In this document: piece after piece, positions 1 through 10,400 of the stretch | How positions within the stretch are numbered: position 1 is the stretch's first letter | How the letters are laid out: each line of letters begins with the position of its first letter | Notes under the pieces: model-generated | What the model saw: the letters and a program-made list of their open reading frames with translations, nothing else | What the model was told of the DNA's origin: nothing | Databases searched by the model: none | Program-made: the position numbers and the translations under genes | Source: Priapulus caudatus | Lineage: Eukaryota; Priapulida; Priapulimorpha; Priapulimorphida; Priapulidae | Length of the DNA: 34,483 bases | Assembly (NCBI RefSeq): GCF_000485595.1 | Contig: NW_014577076.1 | Coordinates: 846,529 to 881,011 of the forward strand | Direction: 5' to 3'

Positions 1-2054
1 ATACACGCGAACGACATCAGCTGTCTGTATTCATTGCCCTTGGCCGGTTCCTGTGAGAACTTGCTGCGGGTGTGAGTACAGTCGCGGACGCGCTGCCCGG
101 CTCCACATCACAGTCCACAATCAGGGTCTGCTACGGAAGCACGCAACATCGCCTCCAGCAACGGGAAGCATTTCACTGCTAACCTATATTTTTTAGACTA
201 CGGCATGTTATCGCCCGCGTCCAGCCGCGGTGTCCATCAGTCCACGTCGTTCTGTATTCCGGAGGCGATCGCGTATACCCTCGGATAGATGTTTTGTCAA
301 GAAATCATTTCTTTGAAGCTAGAGCTCAGTAGCGAACCTGTTTCGTGCGCAGGCTAGGCTGCTGTGTCTGCCGGGTGGCTCGTGCACACGCGTACAAATA
401 GGAGCTCTTAACACGAGCGAGTCCAGCAGTCACTCTAGCGTGGCTTGGCGCAATGATCCAGCGTTCCATTACAGTGTAGAAAATTTAATCACGAGTCGCT
501 CCCAGCGGATTCAACTTTCATGGAATGCTTGCTTCGGCAGCTGCTGATATTTTCAGCGTAACCGAGGAACATAGAGCAGGCTGCCTATGCTCAGCTTGTC
601 ATCTGCGCCATACCTAATTGCATAAACGTTCGCCCCAAGATTTGAGCACAATAAGTCAACTTGTTTTATTTAATTTGTGGACTTACAGCGTATGCACGAA
701 CCTTGTTGCAACAATACATACTATAGGGACGTATTATAATTAATTATTTTAGCAATGCAGACAAATTCTTTATGGAGAGTTTCGCAAAAAAACGTGTGCC
801 TTATTATTTGAGCACAGAGGCTCTGCTCATTTAAGTTTATTTTGGATTTAAAGCATGTGTCAGAATTCAGCTCGATTATAACTGAAGGAATGCTATCGCT
901 GCTGATATTTTCTGGGTAAGAACAGCATCTCAGTTTAACAGACGCTGCCTGTCCATCTGCCTGTCACAAGATGCTCATGTGCGTCATTCCGGGTAGCATT
1001 AATCCGGCTAACATAGCAATTTGCTTATTACATATCTTTAATAGTTTGACGTTTCATTAAGTTCAGCGGCTGGCCTGTTATTCACTAGCGGGACTCTGCT
1101 AAATAGTACCGGAAAAATGTTAACCATACATCCGAATTTCCGTCGGCTCTGATAGCAACCATCTTTCCGATGAGGCCATTTTACAGCAGTGCTACAAATC
1201 AGGAGTTCTAGGTGAATTAATCTTGTAAAATTCTGGATCGTAAGTTAATTGTCTTTCTCCGCAAAAAAATAGGTGGTTTATAATAAATTCATCGATAAAG
1301 CTAATCCATCTCGTTCGATTTTGCTGTTGTTACAAATAACCAGAGAATAATATTGTGTTACATAAACGATACAGTGTAATATTGGTACTTACGTACCGCC
1401 TGCATAGATTTACTGTTCTATTATTAATTCATTAATTCTTCTATGTTTGCACTCTGCCTCGTTCGTTTCACCACATTAATGCACGGGATCTATAGTAACT
1501 TCGCCGACTCCTCTTACAGCTTTACTAACCGTCATAGAAACAGATATCTCTGTGCGTCCATATTCAGTAAGCGAGATTTGTTTCGTGGTATTATTGCGTG
1601 GATTCAACGGCTTGCATGAGGTTGGTCACCTGCGTAGGAGACCGAGTAGGTAGGTGTACATGAAGCATCATGACCGATGACCGGTCGCCTATGACTGCAT
1701 CTTAGGCCGACATCCAACTCCGCACGTGGGTAACCCGGCTGTGTGCGCTCATGTGCGAGGGCGTGAATATGTGTGTGTCAAGGCCGTAGACTCCAGGCGA
1801 AGCAAGGAATGCAGCTGCTCCCTGTATTTTGTCGAAAAATTTACCTAATAAATGTAAGTAGCCCGACACTATATTTAATAATTCATAAAGGGAAAGTATC
1901 CTTACAGCATAATCTTATCCTATACGTGCTTTATTTCTTGACCTCGATAAAAGGTATTCCTTTTAACACTCTGTTAATTAGGGTAATTTTTGCCCTTACT
2001 CCGAGTGCCCAGAGGAGTCTCGACCCAGCTACGACTTGTGATCGCGTAAGCGAT
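1..2054. other. intergenic DNA, no gene recognised
   Basis: AT-rich sequence without a convincing coding exon, RNA gene or tandem array. Only weak internal similarity is visible: a stretch around 520-585 and one around 885-950 both run from a GGAATGCT start through CTGCTGATATTTTC to a CTGCCT end, so a very diverged duplicated repeat is possible. The open frames that run into 2060-2216 come from the adjacent minisatellite. Confidence 0.5.
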
Positions 2055-4100
2055 AATAGCTACGTTGTTATCTTGGTGGAATACGGTAGTCGTGTTGCCT
2101 ATCGTTGTTGTCTTGGTAGAGCCACCAAGATAACAACGATAGGCAACGCGACTACCGTGTTCCACTAAGATAACAACGATAGGTAACGCGACTACCGTGT
2201 TCCACCAAGATAACAACGATAGGCAACGCGACTACCGTAGAACAAGGTAGTCGCGTTACCTATCGTTGTTATCTTGGTGGAAAACGGTAGTCGCGTTGCC
2301 TATCGTTGTTATCTTTGTAGAACAAGGTAATCGCGTTGCCTATCGTTGTTATCTTGGTGGAACACGGTAGTCGCGTTGCCTATCGTTGTTATCTTGGTAG
2401 GAACAGGTAGTCGCGTTGCCTATCGTTGTTATCTTGGTCAAACACGGTAGTCGCGTTGCCTATCGTTGTTATCTTGGTGGAACAAGGTAGTCGCGTTGCC
2501 TATCGTTGTTATCTTGGTGGAACAAGGTAGTCGCGTTGCCTATCGTTGTTATCTTGGTCAAACACGGTAGTCGCGTTGCCTATCGTTGTTATCTTGGTGG
2601 AACACTGTAGTCGCGTTGCCTATCGTTGTTATCTTGGTGGTGGAACACGGTAGTCGCGTTGCCTATCGTTGTTATCTTGGTAGATCTTGGTAAGACACGG
2701 TAGTCGCGTTGCCTATCGTTGTTATCTTGGTGGAACACGGTAGTCGCGTTGCCTATCGTTGTTATCTTGGTAGAACAAGGTAGTCGCGTTGCCTATCGTT
2801 GTTATCTTGGTCAAACACGGTAGTCGCGTTACCAATCGTTGTTATCTTGGTAAGACACGGTAGTCGCGTTGTCTATCGTTGTTATCTTGGTGGAACACTG
2901 TAGTCGCGTTGCCTATCGTTGTCATTGGTAGAACAAGCGAGTCGCGTTGCGCTACGTTGGTATCTGGTGGAACACTGGAGTCGCGTTGCCTAATCGTGTG
3001 AACTTGGTGGGAACACGGTATCGCGTTGCTATCGTGTTATTCTGAAACAAAAGGTCATCGCGTTGGCCTCTCGTCTGTCTTGGTAGAACACAGTAGTCCG
3101 ATGCCTATCGTGTGTTTATCGTTGGGAACACGGTAGTCGCGTTGCCTTAATCGTTGTTTATCTGGGAACACGTAGTCGCGTGGCCGTATCGTTGTTAACT
3201 TGGTCGGAGACACGGTAGCGCGTTGCCTACGTTGTTACCTTGGTAGAACAAGGTAGTTCGCGTGCCCTATCGTTTTGTTATGCTTGGTGGAACAAGGTCG
3301 TCGCCGTGCCTAACGTTATTACCTTGGGTGAAGCGGAAGTAGTCGCGTTGCTATGTGTTAACTTGGTCAGACACGGACGCGTACCAATCGGCGTGTTATC
3401 TTGTAAACACGTAGTCGCGTAGTCTAATGCGTGTTATCATGCGGAACACTGGTAGTCGCGTGCGCTAGCGTTGTAGCCTTGGCAAACATGGACACGTATC
3501 GCGATTGCCATGCGGGGATGCTGGTGAACAAGGTAGTCCGCGTGCCAATCGTGTTATCTTGGGAACACGTGTAGCGCGTTGCTATCTGGTATCTTGGTCT
3601 AAAACACGTAGCGCGTTGCCTATCGTTTGTATCTGGTGAACACTGTCAGTCGCGTATGCCTATCGTTGTACTTGGAACACATGTAGTCGCAGTTGCCATC
3701 GTTGTTATCTGGGATACACGGCTCGCCTGCCTATCGTTGTTATCCTTCGTGCGATCACGTAGTCGCGCTTGCCTATCGTTGTATCTTGGTAGAACAAGGT
3801 AGTCGCTTGCCTACGTTGTATCATATGGGCGAACACCGCGTCCGCGTTTGCTATCGTTGTATCTGTGAACACGGAGTCGCGTTGCCCTATCGTGTGTTAT
3901 CTATGGAGAACACGCGTAGTCCGCGTTGCCTATGCTTGTTACTTGCTAGAACACGGTAGTGTCCGTTGCCTATCGTTGTACTAGTGGAACACGGTAGTCG
4001 CGTTGCCTTACGTTTTATCTAGTGGAACATCCGGTTAAGTCGCGTTGCCTATCGTGTTAACATTTGGTGGATCCTCGCTAGGCCGCGTTGCCCTATGCTT
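2055..4100. repeat. 40-bp minisatellite array with an inverted block
   Basis: About 50 tandem copies of a unit of roughly 40 bp, with core TAGTCGCGTTGCCTATCG followed by TTGTTATCTTGGTGGAACACGG-type sequence. Units from 2060 to about 2117 and from about 2245 to 4100 point the same way. The units between about 2118 and 2240 are in the opposite orientation, so two hairpin junctions are present. Copies up to about 2930 are nearly identical. From there to about 4090 almost every copy carries scattered single-base losses or gains. Short open frames in the array are by-products of the repeat. Confidence 0.95.
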
Positions 4101-4717
4101 TGTCAAACTGCCACGAAAAAAAGAAAGCGGACGCGCAGGACTTGCATGGTAAATTGAACACCTACCACAGGGGGTGGGTGGTCGTTCTTACCACAGTGAA
4201 CCGAGGTACCGATTCACAGTGAGTCTCACAGAGGGAAAGCCCTTTATCAAAACTAACGTATCTTTGCTGGTTCCGATCTCTTCCTATTGCTCTAAGACGC
4301 TAGACTAAATCCTCTAAGACAGATTTGACCGCTAATCGTTTTAGCAAAACTAAACATGGTTTCTTTGGTTTTAAAAGGGGGGATGAGCTGACCACGAGGT
4401 ACTGACCGCGGGGCATTTACGACTTTTAGTCCTTTGTGACGTAGAAACGACCTCGTTTGCTCCTGTTTCTACTTAAAATGTGACCAGCTGTAAGCGGTCA
4501 TTTCTAATTCCGTATAGCGCTCTGACTGGCAAGCGCGTATGCGATAATGATATATACTATAGGAAAGACGAGCAGAGGAGAGAGAGACAAGAGAGACGAG
4601 ATGAGAGAGAGAGAGAGGAGAGAAAGAGAGAGAGAGATAGAGATCAATCGGTTGTTTATGAAGCCTCGTGTGCGAGGGAGTGCTCAATACATCATGAGTA
4701 GCCAGCAAATATAGCAT
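4101..4717. other. unique intergenic DNA with a purine tract
   Basis: No gene recognised. It includes a GA-rich simple repeat at about 4562-4645, made mostly of GAGA with A-rich variants. The strand-opposite open frames across that tract (Arg/Glu-rich or Ser/Leu-rich) are low-complexity artefacts. Confidence 0.5.
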
Positions 4718-5228
4718 AAGTATACGGACACGGTAGTAATCTTTGCCATCTGTTTATGCATACAGAACTGTTTCGTAGGTAAGCAAAGCCCACACCTCAT
4801 CAGTGCTAAATACAGAGTTGATCTATTTAGAACATCCGAGCATATAAAAACATCATGCATAATGTGAATCTATTGTTCGTATTCATACGTGCGCGTTCTA
4901 AAGAAATACCATAGATACTAATTAGCGCGTCATTGTAGGTGACTGTTGCGCGCTGGCGCTAAACTGAATTCATTGTAAGAGTTCACATAACGGTCCTTAA
5001 TAAAAATTTATCTTTATGTCTGCATTTACTAACAAGTTTCGTTTCTCTTGTTCAGTGTCGCGGTCTCAGGTTTGCCACAATATGTAGAACTTCTCTGTTA
5101 AGCAAGTTTAGGAAGTGTTCTAAATAGATCACTCTGTATTGGCACTGATGAGTGTGAAGCTTTCGCTCCACACGAAACAGTTCTGTATGCAATAAACAGA
5201 GTCAAAATTACTACCGTGTCCGTATAAC
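4718..5228. mobile_element. foldback MITE with ~115-bp terminal inverted repeats
   Basis: The left arm (about 4718-4832) and right arm (about 5117-5228) are inverted copies of each other with a few indels. The outer ends read TATACGGACACGGTAGTAAT and its complement ATTACTACCGTGTCCGTATA. The middle, about 285 bp, is single-copy and has no open frame. The outermost TA could be a TA target duplication, which would suggest a Tc1/mariner-type mobiliser, but the boundary is ambiguous. It is non-autonomous. Confidence 0.8.
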
Positions 5229-5249
5229 TTTATCTATATATATAGTAAT

Positions 5250-5690
5250 ATATTATATGTGTGTGTGCGTGCGTGCGTACGTGTGCGTGTGCGTGTGTTC
5301 GTGCGCGCGCGTATGTGTGTGTCGTGTGTGTGTGTGTGTGGTGTGCGGTGTGTGCGTGGTTGTGTGTGTGTGTGTGTGGTGGGTGTGTGTGTGTGTGTGT
5401 GTGTGTGTGTTGGGTGTGGAATATGACTATGTATATATATATACTATATATGGTGTTGTGTGTGGCTGTGGTGTGGTGTGTGTAAGTGATATATGTATAT
5501 AAATATATATATAATATAATATGTTGTGTGTGTGTGTCGTGTTGTGTGGTGTGTGGGTGCTGGTGTGTTGGAGTGTGCGTTTGCGCATGTGTGTGGGCGT
5601 TTGCGCATGTGTTTGTGCGTGCATGCGTGCGTGCGTGCGTGCGTGCGCGCGTGCGCGCGTGCGTTTGTGCGTCCATCTGTACATGTGTGT
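5250..5690. repeat. GT/TGCG-rich microsatellite cluster
   Basis: Compound simple repeat of (GT)n, (GTGC)n and TATATA runs, with clean (TG)n at 5385-5410 and (GTGC)n at 5619-5660. All frames on both strands are open in places (Cys/Val on plus, His/Thr/Ala on minus), which is typical of this composition. None is a gene. Confidence 0.9.
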
Positions 5691-7219
5691 ATCTGTGTGA
5701 AACACCGCACTGTCTGAAAACAACCCACAAGTCCGAGAAATTTGTATGTTTGCCATGAAACGATTTATTACATTGATGCTACGTCTACATTTAACATTTG
5801 TTTTTTTGCTCGGCGGAAATTGTCTCGGATTCGTTTGGAAGGCGAGTCAATGCATGGCTGCCGTTCGTGTCTTGCAGAAATGACAGGTACGCGGTGTGAA
5901 CGCACAAGCCTGCTGCGCTGTTATATCTGCGTGGATTTACCCGCCGCCACTATTCGAACAATTAGACGGTATAGATGTGGTATCAGCACCCGTCTGTATT
6001 TGCCGCTATGAACAGTGGTCTCCCGCTCCCCGCTATGATGCAAGGAAATCTATTACGACTAGACACCATATGATTATTAAATATAGACTGCTTCGAATAG
6101 AGACCTTTCGTGTTAGCTTTTTCGTGTTAAGCTGTATTGCTCTCCAGATTGTGCACTATGATGTACGGCAATGTAATGCAACATAAATAAAACCGCCGGA
6201 TATACAGTTGCGTATGTCATGTAGTACACATCTCGCCACCTATTGGCTGATTTACGTTTTATTAATGCTACGTTTGTCAGGGTGCCCTGTCACTTTAAAC
6301 AGGAATGTCGGGATAAATGGTTAATGTCAAGCTACTGTGTGGAATATCTACTCTTTATTTAAAACGTATAATTTCAAAAATAGTGTTTTATTTTGAAGAG
6401 TACTGGGTATGAGCACATAGAGGTTTATCGCTATACGACAGTGAAATTTTGTATGACTAGGCAGCTTAAGATTATTAACGAAACTGGTGGTTAGGTAGTA
6501 TCTAAATGAAGAAACCCCTAATCAAAACAGAACACTACATCACTCATTTGGTAAATGCAGAACATAAATCTGCATATATATCGCACCGCAGTACAGATAT
6601 TGTTATCTAATGGATGAGTTACACTTTATTGATAATATTATCATTGAGTTTTCGTCAGCCAGATCAGCCTACAGGTATTATAGAGAGACAGCGGGATTTA
6701 TTTTTGATGTTAAGATACTTCAACGAGGCTTTGCTCTTCGTTTTAAACGTTTTAATTTCGAGATAAAAAATCTGTTATTATGGTAATACTGAGCATGTGT
6801 GTACTGAGATATCCCTCTAGGCTACTGGGAAGTTTATCACGGGCAGGCCCCTCATCATTGAATCATCGAATGAAAAGAATGACATCTCTAAATTGAAAAT
6901 ATAATTTCAACAAAACACTATTTTTTTTATTTGATATGCAGACTGGACATGCAGCTTCATGTGTCATGTCAGACACACATCGCCACCTATTGGCGGATTT
7001 AACATTGCACATTGCACATGCGGCTTATGCGATGTGACTACTGTCGTGGTTGATTTACAAGGGGAAAGAACCATCTTACATATTTGACATAATATAACGA
7101 TGATAGTTTTTTTCTATATTCGACAAGATTAATGAAATTTGGTTATTTAGATTAACGCATTTTGCGTAAAATGTAGCTAAACTAATCGATTGAGCGTGAA
7201 ATACTGTTCATTATTGTTA
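5691..7219. other. intergenic DNA with a diverged duplicated segment
   Basis: No gene recognised. Sequence around 6212-6262 recurs around 6955-7003; both contain CGCCACCTATTGGC followed by GATTTA, preceded by a GTCATGT and ACACAT context. The AT-rich DNA between them looks loosely related too. This could be two ends or two diverged copies of an old repeat. It lies downstream of the second epoxide hydrolase gene and no AATAAA close to that stop is evident. Confidence 0.4.
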
Positions 7220-7448
7220 TTAGAGTTCCTCTTTCATCTGGTCGCGACCTTCTTGGACAGCAGCCACAAAGTTTCTGACATCGTCTGCCAAAAGCTCCGG
7301 TTCTTCTAAAGCAGCGAAGTGGCCACCCCTCGGCATGTCCGTGTATTGAACAATGTTGGGGTAGGTGTCTCTAGCAAGACAACGTGGCAACACACTTATC
7401 TCACCGGGAAACACGGCGTATCCCACCGGCACAGTGGACTTTTGCCCC
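7220..7448 (-). CDS. EPHX1-like: exon 5 of downstream epoxide hydrolase
   Basis: Last coding exon, 75 residues plus stop TAA. The acceptor TTTGATACAG precedes a single G that completes an Arg codon split across intron 4. It carries FPGE, whose Glu sits 27 residues before the His of GGHFAA, the same spacing as Glu404/His431 in rat EPHX1. It ends in MKEEL. Confidence 0.9.
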
Positions 7449-10400
7449 CTGTATCAAACATACATAGACTCACATACTTATATATGTACATGCATGCACG
7501 CATACATATGTATGTACGTGCATAAAGGCAAACAAACAGGAACACACGGACACACAATGACAGACAGGGAGAATATGTGGGAAAGCACATGTATCGAAAT
7601 AAATAGGTGAACTACCGAACCTGCTACCTATCAAATATGTTCGGCAGATATACGTACCGTAAAGCGGTGAAACCATTATTCCAAGTTTCTTTGTAGAATC
7701 TCATCGATGTCGTGATGCTCTCTGTCGCCCAGTATATCATGATGTTGTGAAGCAGCTCATCTAAGGTAAACGTCTGCGTGGTCAGTCCTCCATCGCGATT
7801 GTTTCTGTTAGAGAAAGAAGTCCCAGACGAAAACTTCTCTAGGATCCAGGCCGCTAGCCCAGCAGGGCTGTCGTTGAGGCCAGCTCCTAAAAAAGGTGGG
7901 GGCGATATATTATGTCTTGGAAGCCAGCTGACGTTGTGGCAAATTAAACGAAATAACATAAAACAAGATTTTGGAGTACTCGTTATAATATATTTTATAT
8001 ACTTACGCTTATGACGTTTGTATTATGGCCTCGATCATTGCGTTGGGATTTTTTCGCGGCACATTTCCTGACATATACTGCGGTATCATTACCAACACTT
8101 TGATCGAGTAAGCACGATTTTTATTTCATAAAAACTTAGAAGTTGTGTTTAGGATAAAGATATATCTATTATGTACTCTTGATGTATATAAGTGTAACTG
8201 TGTAGCGGCGTGTGCCGTGCGAATTTGAAAATTCGCGAAACCCGCTCTTGACAGTCTCCAGCCGGATATCCGCGCGAAGCGCTCAAACGCCGCGTAGCGG
8301 CCACTTTTAGCAATGTCGCTGCCTTCTACCCAACGCAAGTATCGCCGGTCCTTCCAGGAGAGGCTTGAAGCCGGCTTTTCGATGAATTGAGCAGTTCTGC
8401 CCATTGCACGAGGGATCTCACTACCCAGTTATGTAGAGACGGGCTAGAAATGCTGCCGCAATTTCGTGAGGCTACTAGGCGCGCTTTTCTTTCTGTAATA
8501 ACGGAGTTTTTTGTGACATTGTAAACAAATATAGCGCTCATGCGTTAGCGTTGACCAGCGGAGTTTAGAGGATACGATATATACGAATTCGTCTTCGTAG
8601 TAATTACAGTTAGTTTCATTGTCACTGTTATCTGCTATTGTATCTCTGCATAGTTCACATCCCTCATCAAACTAAAGATTTCAACATGGTGCAGAAGTGC
8701 CTAAAACTGTGAACAGTGTGGAAGCTTGAACTGTAAGTGTTCCGTAAGAATTCACGTGGAATTCCGGAGTGCTCCGACTCGGACGGCCCAAGGATAGAGA
8801 ACATGAGTCCCAATAAAAACCAATCGTCCAATGTGCCTCGTACTCGTGATTCTACAGGCACCTAGGCTATATATATATATGATATCTAACACGATCCCCC
8901 AATGCGAGCATCGAATTGTATCCACACCTACGAATACTTCTATATTACTACAAGTACATGTTACAATAATTACTAGTACTAGTAGTAGTAAGTACTACTA
9001 GTACTACTACTAGTACTACTAAGTACCAGGACTACTAGTACTACAGTATACTAGTACTAGTACTAGTTACTACCAGGAGCTAATAATGACAAACTGTGTT
9101 ACCGGTACTAGTAAGTTACTAATATTAATAATGACGACTCCTGTTTAGTGTTACTAGTACTCCTACTAAATATAATAAAATATAATGCTAACTAAATACG
9201 AAATCTATTTACTACCAACTTCTTCATGTTTCTATAGCATAGGCCTACTCTCTTTGACCTATTAGTATTATTGCCGAGTTTCCTGTAAATTCCGTCGAAA
9301 TTCTACGTCCAACGTACGCTGCCGGCTGCCATAATTGCTCTCGCGGCGCGATTGTTGCACGCTTACACTAATATATATAGCAGGTAGGAAAGCGTGCTGC
9401 CAAAATTCGCTCGACGCTCACTTCATTTGAAACTTTCACAGCACGAATACACATTCAACAGCTTCCATCTTTGTTTCTCCTTGAACAACAGTATTCACTT
9501 GTTATAAAAACATAATGTCTCTGTTCGTAAATGAGCTGTCATGCGAAATCACACAAAGACTCACGAAATTCTCGCGTTCGCGAACCTTGCCCAGTAATGG
9601 AAATGGCTGTCAGCCGCAACACTGCAACGTTTTTGCAACGTTCCAATGGCGAGGCTCGTACGGATGTGGAAAGCAGTGCGCCGCCTGTGCGCCGCCTATA
9701 GCCATAGACTGGCACTCGCTTCCACCTCTCGGCTTAGCTTAGTCACTCGATGGGTAATCGAGGTGGGAGTGAGTCCCAGTCTATATAGCCTTTGTACTTG
9801 CAGCCATTTCCATTACTGGGAGCGAACGCGAAAATTTCGTCAGTCTCTGTGATTTCGCGTGACACAGCTAGGTTACGAACAGAGACATTATGTTTTTATA
9901 ACAAGTGAACACTGTTCACGTCCCAAATGTCTGCCCTCTGTGTCCCCACTAAAATTGTGGACTGTTCGCTGGCAGCTATGGATGCGTGCGCTGGTCTAAG
10001 CATTCGGCGCACGGATCCATAGCTGCCAGCGCTGCATACTGTCGTAGGACGTTCCCGCGGTCGCGTGCGCCTTGCCGCGGAACTGCGCGCAAGATCTGCG
10101 CTCAGCACTTCGGGTCAACACCTTCTTTCGGCAACGCTTCTCTAGTATCCCGTCTCATCTTGGACGTTCCGCAGCAGATATCCGCGCGAAGCGCTGGTCG
10201 CGCCATCTTGTGGCGCCATTTCATATAGTTCGCTGCTCCCCATTTCCAACCAATTCCATGGTTATGTAAAATCGGGGTGTTATCGGTCAATTCAGGAGTT
10301 CTGGCGCTTCGACAAACTTTTGGATTATACACATAGGGCGAGCATAACTCCAATGGTCGTAATTGGAGGTTTTTTTGGTTGGCGCGTTAGTTGTTTTTTT

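Noticed and set aside
2055-4100. Possible CRISPR-like array because of regular repeats.
   Set aside because: Units are directly adjacent with no unique spacers, and the window is eukaryotic; it is a minisatellite.
5230-5758. Open frames rich in His/Thr/Ala or Cys/Val.
   Set aside because: Translation of GT/TGCG simple repeats; nothing but composition supports them.
8126-8404. Minus-strand 92-residue frame, possible exon.
   Set aside because: The related segment at 17050-17316 does not preserve the protein sequence, so the shared blocks are better explained as a non-coding repeat.
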